In this document: one piece after another, positions 7,145 to 13,136 of the stretch
Numbering within the stretch: the stretch's first letter is position 1
Layout of the letters: every line of letters begins with the position of its first letter
DNA from: GSA-30 sp036568765
GTDB lineage: Bacteria > Pseudomonadota > Gammaproteobacteria > Xanthomonadales > Rhodanobacteraceae
NCBI RefSeq assembly: GCF_036568765.1
Contig: NZ_DATCRY010000194.1
Span: 1 to 15,614, forward strand
Direction of reading: 5' to 3'
Length of the DNA: 15,614 nt
Position numbers and translations under genes: made by a program
The notes under the pieces: model-generated
What the model saw: the letters and a program-made list of their open reading frames with translations, nothing else
Database searches by the model: none
What the model was told of the DNA's origin: nothing

Positions 7145-8137
7145 CTAGGGGCCGGAGCCGCCTTTGGGGCTGCCCTTGGTGCTTTTCGGCAACGAGGCCA
7201 GTCCAGGCGTGACACTGGGGCTCCCGCCCTTGCCGGCGCCTTTGGATATAGGCGCGGAAAGCTTCGTCGGCTTGGACCCCACGTCGCTGCTCTTCGAAGG
7301 CGTGGAAGCCTTCACGGGGTCCGGTCGCCGGCGATAAGAGGCCTGCATGGTCTCCCATTGACCACCTTTGAGCGGTCGGGCGGCGGTCAGCTGGGAATGC
7401 GTGTAGGTGTCATGACGATGGATGAAACCTCCCGCGCGCCCCTCGATAAAGCGCTCCATACCGCTGTCGACGACCTGGTTGGCCTGCGTCGGCGCGTGAA
7501 CGGTGGAGCCTGGGAGGCCGGTGAACCGAAATGCCGCCTGGTGAGCATCCTCGTATCGCAACCCCTTGCTTAATCGGCCCGAGCCTTCCGGCGATGGACT
7601 GCGTGGCCTGGGCGTATCGGAAGCCGCGCGCTTGCCTGGGGGGCGCACGGCGTATTCCGTAAACGTATGGTCCTCACCGCTTCGATACTCGTCGTGTGCG
7701 CCACGGGTACTCAGTTGCTTGGTAATCCGTCCTTCCTTTGCCGCTTCTTTGCGAAGCGCCTGTCCGAACTTCGGCACATTGGACTTCTCGAGGCTGTCGA
7801 ATTTCTTGACGCCACTTTTCATCTGCCGCTCGATATCGCGACGTACCGTCTTCTCGACGTAGCCGCGACCGTCCGCACCGGGATCGAGCGGTGCCATCAA
7901 ATGAGGTGTGACATCGGTCAGCGGATCGAATTGACTGGACGAAGGGCCCGCCCTCGCCCGTAACTCGTCGAAGGCCTTCTGTTTGTTTTGCTGGATACGC
8001 GAGGAACGTTCCCTGACGGGAGGCGCAGCCCTCGGCTGTTTCTTGGGTGGCTTCCCGGATAAATCGACAAACCCCGAGCCGCTCCCGTCCGAGGACGAGC
8101 CGGAATCCGACCGTTTGCGCTTGTTTGAGCTGCTCAT
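7145..8137 (-). CDS. unrecognised Ser/Lys/Gly-rich protein with basic NLS-like clusters
   Basis: I do not recognise this 330-residue protein. The start is ATG 8137 (MSSSNKRKRSDS), with GGGGG 6 nt upstream; in-frame ATGs at 8155 and 8221 are alternatives. Residues 1-22 contain ten serines. Basic clusters KRKR (6-9) and KPPKKQPR (29-36) are separated by 19 acidic/Ser/Gly residues, resembling a bipartite nuclear signal. Residues 45-165 are charged and probably helical. Residues 192-270 look folded and include HAPTQANQVVDSGMERFIEG (214-233) and a His-rich GFIHRHDTYTHSQ (237-249). Residues 271-330 are a low-complexity Ser/Pro/Gly/Lys tail. No signal peptide or membrane segment is seen. No terminator separates it from dapA 76 bp downstream. 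It sits between dapA and gcvR, which suggests an insertion. A secreted effector or nucleic-acid-binding protein is possible but unproven. Confidence 0.75.
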   Translation of the reverse strand: MSSSNKRKRSDSGSSSDGSGSGFVDLSGKPPKKQPRAAPPVRERSSRIQQNKQKAFDELRARAGPSSSQFDPLTDVTPHLMAPLDPGADGRGYVEKTVRRDIERQMKSGVKKFDSLEKSNVPKFGQALRKEAAKEGRITKQLSTRGAHDEYRSGEDHTFTEYAVRPPGKRAASDTPRPRSPSPEGSGRLSKGLRYEDAHQAAFRFTGLPGSTVHAPTQANQVVDSGMERFIEGRAGGFIHRHDTYTHSQLTAARPLKGGQWETMQASYRRRPDPVKASTPSKSSDVGSKPTKLSAPISKGAGKGGSPSVTPGLASLPKSTKGSPKGGSGP

Positions 8138-8269
8138 GCGTTGCCCCCGCTCCATCACGCCGCATATGTCCTTTCCGCCTGCCCTGGCGACGGCACAAGC
8201 CAGCCATCGGTCACTGCCCATCCTCCAGGAACTCTACAATGCCGTCCGAGCCACCGGCCAGCATGGGCT

Positions 8270-8300
8270 TTACTTGCGGCCTTCCCGCAACGGCAAGTAA
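8270..8300. repeat. inverted repeat in the divergent promoter region before gcvR
   Basis: TTACTTGC (8270-8277) and GCAAGTAA (8293-8300) are perfect 8-bp arms 15 bp apart. An alternative pairing inside is TTGCGG with CCGCAA. It lies about 60 bp before gcvR and 130 bp before the divergent unrecognised gene, in the 223-bp spacer (8138-8360). It could be an operator or the scar of an older terminator. I saw no convincing promoter in this spacer. Confidence 0.5.
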
Positions 8301-8360
8301 GCTGATCGAAGCACATTCTCCATATTCTCAAGGTCAGACCGCGCCTGCGGGAGATTCCAC

Positions 8361-8924
8361 TTGAACCGTCCCTCCACGCGTACCGGCAACGACCATCAGC
8401 TGCTGATTCAAACGCTTACCCCTTCGGCACGTACGCCCTTGCAGGCGTTGGCGCGCCGCATTACCGATGCTGGCTGCAATCTGGCCGATGCCAGGGTCTC
8501 CACCCTGGGGCTCGACACCTCGATCACGGTACTCGCCGTCGGTGCGTGGGATGCTGTCGCCAAGCTGGAAACCGCTTTGGCCAAGCTCGCACGCGAAGAA
8601 GACTGGCACCTGACCCACTACCGCACCACGCAGGGAGATAGCGAATTCGATTCGCAATTGCTGCCCTACCTGGTGGAAGTGATCTCGACCGAACGCCCCG
8701 GCATCCTCGCCAAGATCGTGGAATTTTTCGATCGTCGCGCGATCAGCGTCGAGCAATTGAGTTCGATGCGCTACCGGGCGATGCAAACGGGCGCGGCGAT
8801 GTTCCAGGCGCAGATCACGATCGGCGTTCCTGCGCAGACGCATATCGCCGCCTTGCGCGACGAGTTCCTCGAATTCTGCGACGGGTTGAACCTGGATGCC
8901 ATCATGGATCCGGTCAAGTTTTGA
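8361..8924 (+). CDS. gcvR: glycine cleavage system regulator, ACT-domain protein
   Basis: The 187-residue protein matches GcvR in size (E. coli 190) and layout, with two ACT domains. The first is at about 12-90 (LLIQTLTPSARTPLQALARRI onward). The second is at about 103-180 (YLVEVISTERPGILAKIVEFF and RRAISVEQLSSMRY). In E. coli GcvR antagonises GcvA to repress the glycine cleavage operon; it does not bind DNA itself. The start is TTG 8361, with GGGAG 7 nt upstream. It is divergent from dapA and upstream of bcp, as in E. coli, except that one extra gene intervenes on the dapA side. No gcvTHP or gcvA is present here, so the target is inferred from the family. Confidence 0.88.
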   Translation: MNRPSTRTGNDHQLLIQTLTPSARTPLQALARRITDAGCNLADARVSTLGLDTSITVLAVGAWDAVAKLETALAKLAREEDWHLTHYRTTQGDSEFDSQLLPYLVEVISTERPGILAKIVEFFDRRAISVEQLSSMRYRAMQTGAAMFQAQITIGVPAQTHIAALRDEFLEFCDGLNLDAIMDPVKF

Positions 8925-8941
8925 GAATGCACCCTTGGGCG

Positions 8942-8959
8942 ACAGCCCGCAAGGGCTGT
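8942..8959 (+). terminator. hairpin after gcvR, weak terminator candidate
   Basis: ACAGCCC (8942-8948), GNRA-type loop GCAA, and GGGCTGT (8953-8959): a perfect 7-bp stem 17 nt past the gcvR stop, followed by only TATC. The lack of a T tract makes it weak as an intrinsic terminator. Confidence 0.45.
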
Positions 8960-9010
8960 TATCGGTGCAAGATCGCGCTAGTCTTCGCTCCAAGGCAACA
9001 ACACACGGGA

Positions 9011-9088
9011 GCGGCGCGCATGCGGGTCCGAAGTTCGGGCATCCACGATCGCACGACATGCCACTGCGCTGCGCGCCGCAGGAACTTC
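9011..9088 (+). repeat. interleaved inverted repeats upstream of bcp
   Basis: Arm A GCGGCGCGCA (9011-9020) pairs with TGCGCGCCGC (9070-9079). Arm B GAAGTTC (9030-9036) pairs with GAACTTC (9082-9088). The order A-B-A'-B' is that of a pseudoknot. B also lies inside a short local palindrome (CCGAA-G-TTCGG, 9028-9038). It lies in the 225-bp gcvR-bcp spacer, ending 61 bp before the bcp start. Confidence 0.5.
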
Positions 9089-9149
9089 ACCGCCCCATCC
9101 TCACTCATAGCAGAAGCCGCGGCCGACCATGGTCCGCGCGGGAGAGTCC

Positions 9150-9611
9150 ATGCCTGAAATCGGCAAGAAAGTAGCCAAGCTCAAGGGAATGACCGGCGAC
9201 GGCAGCGAGTTGAAACTCGATAGCCTGAAGGGAAAATGGGTCGTGCTGTATTTCTACCCCAAGGACAGCACGCCCGGCTGTACCAACGAAGCGAAAGACT
9301 TCCGCGATCTGTACCCCGCTTTCGTCAAGCGCAACGCCCAGGTCATCGGCGTGTCACGCGATTCGGTCAAGTCGCATGCGAACTTCGCCGCCAAGCAGGA
9401 ACTGCCGTTCCCGCTGATCTCCGATACCGACGAAACCTGGTGCCAGGCCTTCGATGTCATTCATGAAAAAGTACTGTATGGAAAACGTCACATGGGCGTC
9501 GTACGAAGTACATTTCTGATCGACCCCGAGGGGAAGCTTGTCCAAGCATGGCGCCAAGTCAAAGTCCCCGGTCACGCCCAAGCCGTACTCGACGCCCTCG
9601 CGGCCCAGTGA
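9150..9611 (+). CDS. bcp: thiol peroxidase of the Bcp/PrxQ family
   Basis: Peroxiredoxin reducing hydrogen peroxide and organic peroxides with thioredoxin-type donors. It has 153 residues from ATG 9150, with GGGAG 5 nt upstream; an in-frame ATG at 9129 would add seven residues without homology. The active site YFYPKDSTPGCTNEAKDF (35-52) contains the peroxidatic Cys44 and Thr41. The fold continues with VIGVSRDSVKSHANFAAK, FPLISDTDETW and VRSTFLIDPEGKL. The position five residues on, where E. coli Bcp has its resolving cysteine, is Lys49. The only other cysteine is Cys98 in DETWCQAFDV, so it may act as a 1-Cys enzyme or use an atypical resolving residue. It lies between gcvR and phoH on the same strand. 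Confidence 0.94.
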   Translation: MPEIGKKVAKLKGMTGDGSELKLDSLKGKWVVLYFYPKDSTPGCTNEAKDFRDLYPAFVKRNAQVIGVSRDSVKSHANFAAKQELPFPLISDTDETWCQAFDVIHEKVLYGKRHMGVVRSTFLIDPEGKLVQAWRQVKVPGHAQAVLDALAAQ

Positions 9612-9640
9612 CCCGACGATCCTTTCAACGCTTTTTCCAT

Positions 9641-9658
9641 GGCCCGCTCGAGCGGGCC
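9641..9658. repeat. 18-bp perfect palindrome between bcp and phoH
   Basis: GGCCCGCTCGAGCGGGCC is perfectly self-complementary. It lies 30 bp after the bcp stop and 83 bp before phoH. It is preceded, not followed, by CTTTTTCC on the plus strand, so it is not a standard terminator for bcp. A second small hairpin (CCGGC/GCCGG) follows near 9660-9680. Operator, stability hairpin and methylation/restriction-site cluster are all possible. Confidence 0.6.
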
Positions 9659-9740
9659 GACCGGCGCTTCAGGCCGGCACCCCGTGGCGACTTCGCCGCC
9701 GCGGTTCCTCCACCTGCAACTCAAAGCGAGGCACTTCCGT

Positions 9741-11120
9741 ATGACCGGAAGCAAGCGCATCTATGCGCTCGATACCAATGTCCTGTTGCACGATCCCACG
9801 TCGCTGTTCCGCTTCGAAGAGCACGACGTGTTCATTCCGATGACGGTCCTGGAGGAGCTGGACGAAAAGAAGAAAGGCGGCTCGGAAGTTTCCCGTAACG
9901 GTCGCCAGGTCAGCCGCTTTCTCAACGAGCTGATCGAACGAGGCAATGGACATGGCATCAGCAACGGCCTGGAGCTGAGCAGCCCCGAAGGCATCAATCT
10001 CAAACGCACCAACTCGGTCGGCCGTCTCTATTTCCAGCAACGCACGAGCAACGGGCACGGCAAGGCCGACAATCAGATCCTCTCGGCGGTGATCGAACTG
10101 CGCGATCAGAATCCCGAGCGGGCGGTGATCCTGGTAACCAAGGACATCAACCTACGAATCAAGGCCAAGATTTACGGCATCGATGCAGAGGACTACGAGA
10201 ACGACCGCGCGCTGGACGACTTCGCCCTGCTCTACACTGGCTCGACCGAATTGGGCGAAGATTTCTGGGACCGCCACCCGGAAGTGCAATCGTGGAACGA
10301 GCGAGGCCGCACGTTCTACAAAGTGAACCTGCACGAAGACGAGCAGTGGTATCCGAACCAGTGCCTGTTCCTGCCCGGTGAAAATGCCGTGGAACTACGC
10401 GTGCTACATGTCGACCACGACCGCGCCTCCCTGGTGCTGCTGGACGATCACAGCCATGCCAATCACAGCGTCTGGGGTATCGCGGCGCGCAATCGCGAGC
10501 AGAACTTCGCCCTGAATGTATTGATGGATCCAGATGTGGATTTCGTCACCCTGCTCGGCACGGCCGGTACCGGCAAGACCTTGCTTGCGCTCGCGGCAGG
10601 ACTGGCCCAGGTCATGGACCAACAGCGCTATCGCGAGATCATCATGACGCGCGCCACGGTTTCCGTCGGCGAAGACATCGGTTTCCTGCCCGGCACGGAA
10701 GAGGAAAAAATGACGCCCTGGATGGGCGCGTTGACCGATAACCTCGAAGTACTCGCCAACCCGGAAGAAGGCGGCAGTTGGGGACGTCAGGCCACGAACG
10801 ACCTGCTGGCCTCGCGCATCAAGATCCGCTCGTTGAATTTCATGCGCGGACGCACCTTCCTGTCGCGCTACCTGATCATCGACGAGGCGCAGAACCTCAC
10901 GCCCAAGCAGATGAAGACCTTGATCACACGTGCAGGCCCCGGCACTAAGATCGTGTGCCTGGGCAATGTCGAGCAGATCGATACGCCCTACCTGACGGAA
11001 ACCACGTCGGGCTTGACCTATGCAGTGGACCGTTTCAAGGAATGGGAGCATTCGGCGCATATCACGCTACGGCGCGGCGAGCGGTCGCGGCTGGCGGATT
11101 TCGCCTCGGAAGCATTGTAG
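9741..11120 (+). CDS. phoH: PIN-PhoH protein (PhoH2/YlaK-type RNase-helicase candidate)
   Basis: Fusion of an N-terminal PIN nuclease domain with a C-terminal PhoH P-loop ATPase, 459 residues from ATG 9741. The open frame extends 34 codons further upstream without homology; GAGG lies 9 nt before this ATG. The PIN domain (about 5-145) opens with YALDTNVLLHDP, where Asp11 is the first metal ligand, and contains VLEELDEKKKG and KADNQILSAVIEL with further acidic residues. The ATPase has Walker A GTAGTGKT (273-280), VGEDIGFLPGTEEEKM, Walker B YLIIDEAQNLTP (Asp381-Glu382) and a C-terminal TLRRGERSRLADFA. PhoH2 relatives unwind and cleave RNA in a sequence-dependent way. Long chromosomal PIN-PhoH genes like this occur without an antitoxin, and none is seen here. 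A strong terminator follows. Confidence 0.94.
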   Translation: MTGSKRIYALDTNVLLHDPTSLFRFEEHDVFIPMTVLEELDEKKKGGSEVSRNGRQVSRFLNELIERGNGHGISNGLELSSPEGINLKRTNSVGRLYFQQRTSNGHGKADNQILSAVIELRDQNPERAVILVTKDINLRIKAKIYGIDAEDYENDRALDDFALLYTGSTELGEDFWDRHPEVQSWNERGRTFYKVNLHEDEQWYPNQCLFLPGENAVELRVLHVDHDRASLVLLDDHSHANHSVWGIAARNREQNFALNVLMDPDVDFVTLLGTAGTGKTLLALAAGLAQVMDQQRYREIIMTRATVSVGEDIGFLPGTEEEKMTPWMGALTDNLEVLANPEEGGSWGRQATNDLLASRIKIRSLNFMRGRTFLSRYLIIDEAQNLTPKQMKTLITRAGPGTKIVCLGNVEQIDTPYLTETTSGLTYAVDRFKEWEHSAHITLRRGERSRLADFASEAL

Positions 11121-11162
11121 GACTCGGGACTCGGGACTCGGGACTCGGGACTCGGGACTCGG
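11121..11162. repeat. heptanucleotide tandem repeat (GACTCGG)x6
   Basis: Six perfect head-to-tail copies of GACTCGG begin on the base after the phoH TAG stop. The following GAAGTCTG looks like a degenerate continuation. Perfect identity between copies suggests recent slippage. As I recall, such GGACTCG/GGATTCG-type heptamers are common between genes in xanthomonads. It lies just before the phoH terminator. Confidence 0.95.
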
Positions 11163-11177
11163 GAAGTCTGAAAATCG

Positions 11178-11211
11178 GGCCGGACAGAGTCAACGCTGTC
11201 CGGCCTTTTTT
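11178..11211 (+). terminator. Rho-independent terminator after phoH
   Basis: GGCCGGACAG (11178-11187) and CTGTCCGGCC (11196-11205) form a perfect 10-bp stem with an 8-nt loop, followed by TTTTTT. It ends 17 nt before the thiD start codon. Confidence 0.95.
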
Positions 11212-11228
11212 ATTGTTACGATCATTGG

Positions 11229-12041
11229 ATGCCTCATCGCTCTATCAAACGCAGGACAACTTCGAGTCCAGCACCTATCGCTCTGACCGTCGCTGGCTCC
11301 GATTCCGGCGGTGGCGCCGGCATCCAGGCCGACCTGAAGACCTTTCACGCGCACGGCGTTCATGGCCTCTCGGTCGTTACCGCAATCACTTCGCAGAACA
11401 CACGTGGAGTTACTGCCGTTCATCCTGTGCCGCAGTCGCATATCCGCAGCCAGATCGACGCCGTCTTCGACGATTTCTCTATCGGCGCAGTCAAGACCGG
11501 CATGCTCGGCAATGCAGCGACCACCCGGCTGGTCGCGCGCGAAATGCGCAAACGCAAGCCTGGCTGGCTGGTCGTGGATCCGGTCATGATCGCCACCAGC
11601 GGTGCACGGCTTCTCACCGAGGATGCCGTCGAAGCCATGGTGTCGGCCTTGATCCCCCTGGCCGACATCCTCACACCCAATCTTCCCGAAGCCGAGGCGC
11701 TGCTGGGGCGGTCGATCCGGACCCCTTCCGATTTCGACCGCGCCGGCCAGGCACTGCGCGATCTCGGTGCGCAAGCTGTGCTGCTCAAGGGAGGACATGC
11801 GGGGGGAGTCACCGTGGTGGATCGCTATTACGATGACCGCGGCAAATTCGAAATCCGGCATCCGCGCCTGAAACTGGAAGGGCACGGCACCGGCTGTACG
11901 CTCGCCTCGGCGATTGCTGCCAAACTGGCCAAGGGGCATTCGCCACGCAGCGCAGTGCGCCAGGCTTCGGCCTACGTCCACCGCGCCCTGCTGCATGCCT
12001 ATCGGCCGGGTACCGGCAAAGTCCATGTCCTGGGGCACTGA
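11229..12041 (+). CDS. thiD: hydroxymethylpyrimidine / phosphomethylpyrimidine kinase
   Basis: Phosphorylates HMP and HMP-phosphate to HMP-pyrophosphate for thiamine synthesis. The 270-residue ribokinase-fold protein shows IALTVAGSDSGGGAGIQADLKTF (17-39), VVTAITSQNTRGV, VKTGMLGN, VVDPVMIATSGARLL, LTPNLPEAEAL, VLLKGGH and the anion hole HGTGCTLASAIAA with Cys223. ATG 11229 is the only standard start before the conserved core, but there is no Shine-Dalgarno and only 17 bp separate it from the phoH terminator. A TACGAT at 11217-11222 could act as a -10 and give a leaderless message (speculative). No thiamine riboswitch and no other thi gene are seen nearby. Confidence 0.95.
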   Translation: MPHRSIKRRTTSSPAPIALTVAGSDSGGGAGIQADLKTFHAHGVHGLSVVTAITSQNTRGVTAVHPVPQSHIRSQIDAVFDDFSIGAVKTGMLGNAATTRLVAREMRKRKPGWLVVDPVMIATSGARLLTEDAVEAMVSALIPLADILTPNLPEAEALLGRSIRTPSDFDRAGQALRDLGAQAVLLKGGHAGGVTVVDRYYDDRGKFEIRHPRLKLEGHGTGCTLASAIAAKLAKGHSPRSAVRQASAYVHRALLHAYRPGTGKVHVLGH

Positions 12042-12139
12042 GCCTGAACCGCCCGCCGCATGACAGGCACCTGGGTCTTGCATGGGCGGAGTAGAATGGC
12101 CATCTATCCTGGTCGTTTCCCAAGGTTGTGGCTCCGCCA

Positions 12140-13081
12140 ATGCTTTCTCCCCGACTCGTCCTGTTGATCCTGTTCGCCTTCTTCGTACTGTGCGTGCTGC
12201 TCGTGCACCTGCGCGGTCGCGCACGGCTGCGGTTCGACCGGCAGTTGGTCGATCACTCGGCGATCTTCGCGCCCTATAACCTGCTGATGTACGCCTTCTC
12301 GGCGGTGCCGGCGCGGCCGATCCTCGATCGCCGCGGGTTTCCGCAACTGGATCTGCTGCAGGCCAATTGGCAAGCCATCCGCGAAGAAGCCATGCACCTG
12401 TTCGACGAGGGGTATATCCGCGCAGCGGAAAAACATAACGACGCCAGCTTCAACAGCTTCTTCAAGCAGGGCTGGAAGCGCTTCTACCTGAAGTGGTACG
12501 GCGAGCCCCTGGCATCGGCCGAATCGCTTTGCCCGAAGACAGTGGAACTCTTGCGCTCCATTCCCAGCGTAAAAGCGGCGATGTTCGCCTTGCTTCCGCC
12601 GGGTAGCAAACTCAACCCGCATCGCGATCCATTCGCCGGCTCGTTGCGCTACCACCTCGGGTTGATCACTCCTAACGCCGACAACTGCCGCATCATCGTC
12701 GACGACCAGGAGCACGTCTGGGGGGATGGCAAGGACGTGGTGTTCGACGAGACCTACGTGCATTGGGCGGAGAACCGCAGCGACCAGACGCGCGTGATCC
12801 TCTTCGCCGATGTCGAGCGCCCTTTACGCACGCGCTGGATGAACGCGATCAACCATCGTGTGGGCGCTTTCATGGGCAAGATCACCGCGTCGCCCAATAC
12901 CGAATCGCCGGAGGAAAAGACCGGTTTCGTCAACCAGGTTTTCGCACTGAATCAGCGCAGCCGCGAGCGTAGCCGCGCGTTCAAGAAGAAATATCCCAAG
13001 CTGTTTCGCCTGGTGAAATATATCGGCATTCTGTTCTTGATCTGGCTGGTCTTCCTGGCGCCCTACCCGTTCTTCCGCTGA
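12140..13081 (+). CDS. membrane-anchored aspartyl/asparaginyl beta-hydroxylase family protein, LpxO-like
   Basis: Fe(II)/2-oxoglutarate dioxygenase of 313 residues. It has an N-terminal membrane segment (about 6-24, LVLLILFAFFVLCVLLVHL) and a C-terminal one (about 289-310, YIGILFLIWLVFLAP). Predicted iron ligands are His161 and Asp163 in NPHRDPFAGSLRYHLGL and His208 in DETYVHWAENRSDQTR; Arg218 is the likely 2-oxoglutarate salt bridge. Size and the two anchors match LpxO, which 2-hydroxylates a lipid A secondary acyl chain at the inner membrane; this substrate is inferred. ATG 12140 is chosen; GTG 12128, with AAGG only 2 nt upstream, is the alternative. TAGAAT (12092-12097) may be a -10. Its last bases touch the promoter of the sigma gene that follows. 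Confidence 0.85.
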   Translation: MLSPRLVLLILFAFFVLCVLLVHLRGRARLRFDRQLVDHSAIFAPYNLLMYAFSAVPARPILDRRGFPQLDLLQANWQAIREEAMHLFDEGYIRAAEKHNDASFNSFFKQGWKRFYLKWYGEPLASAESLCPKTVELLRSIPSVKAAMFALLPPGSKLNPHRDPFAGSLRYHLGLITPNADNCRIIVDDQEHVWGDGKDVVFDETYVHWAENRSDQTRVILFADVERPLRTRWMNAINHRVGAFMGKITASPNTESPEEKTGFVNQVFALNQRSRERSRAFKKKYPKLFRLVKYIGILFLIWLVFLAPYPFFR

Positions 13082-13083
13082 GT

Positions 13084-13110
13084 TGTCACGTTTCGGCGAG
13101 GCAATGCGTC
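13084..13110 (+). promoter_or_regulatory. ECF41-type promoter of the sigma gene (autoregulation)
   Basis: TGTCAC (13084-13089) plus G, then exactly 16 nt, then CGTC (13107-13110). This matches the ECF41 consensus TGTCACA-N16-CGTC with one mismatch in the last -35 base. It begins 3 bp past the stop of the preceding gene and ends 26 bp before the sigma ATG, leaving room for the AGGAGG ribosome site. Confidence 0.85.
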
Positions 13111-13136
13111 CTGGGAATATCACCCTAGGAGGCTCC

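Noticed and set aside
6184..7212. 342-codon plus-strand open frame opposite dapA
   Set aside because: Antisense shadow of dapA; no motif and no ribosome site.
8138..8360. Plant-inducible-promoter (PIP) box upstream of the NLS-bearing gene
   Set aside because: Only one isolated TTCG is seen in the upstream spacer; no TTCGC-N15-TTCGC pair, so HrpX-type control is not supported by sequence.
8925..9149. Short open frames in the gcvR-bcp spacer (for example 8921-9157)
   Set aside because: No ribosome site or family resemblance, and the sequence is dominated by inverted repeats.
9741..11120. PhoH2-type toxin-antitoxin operon
   Set aside because: No small antitoxin gene precedes phoH; the 129-bp spacer holds only a palindrome and a hairpin.
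11121..11162. CRISPR array
   Set aside because: The units are 7-bp direct repeats without spacers.
11163..11229. Thiamine riboswitch before thiD
   Set aside because: The leader is too short and contains only a simple terminator; no conserved thi-box elements.
11190..12224. 344-codon minus-strand open frame opposite thiD
   Set aside because: Shadow of thiD, which has all its family motifs.
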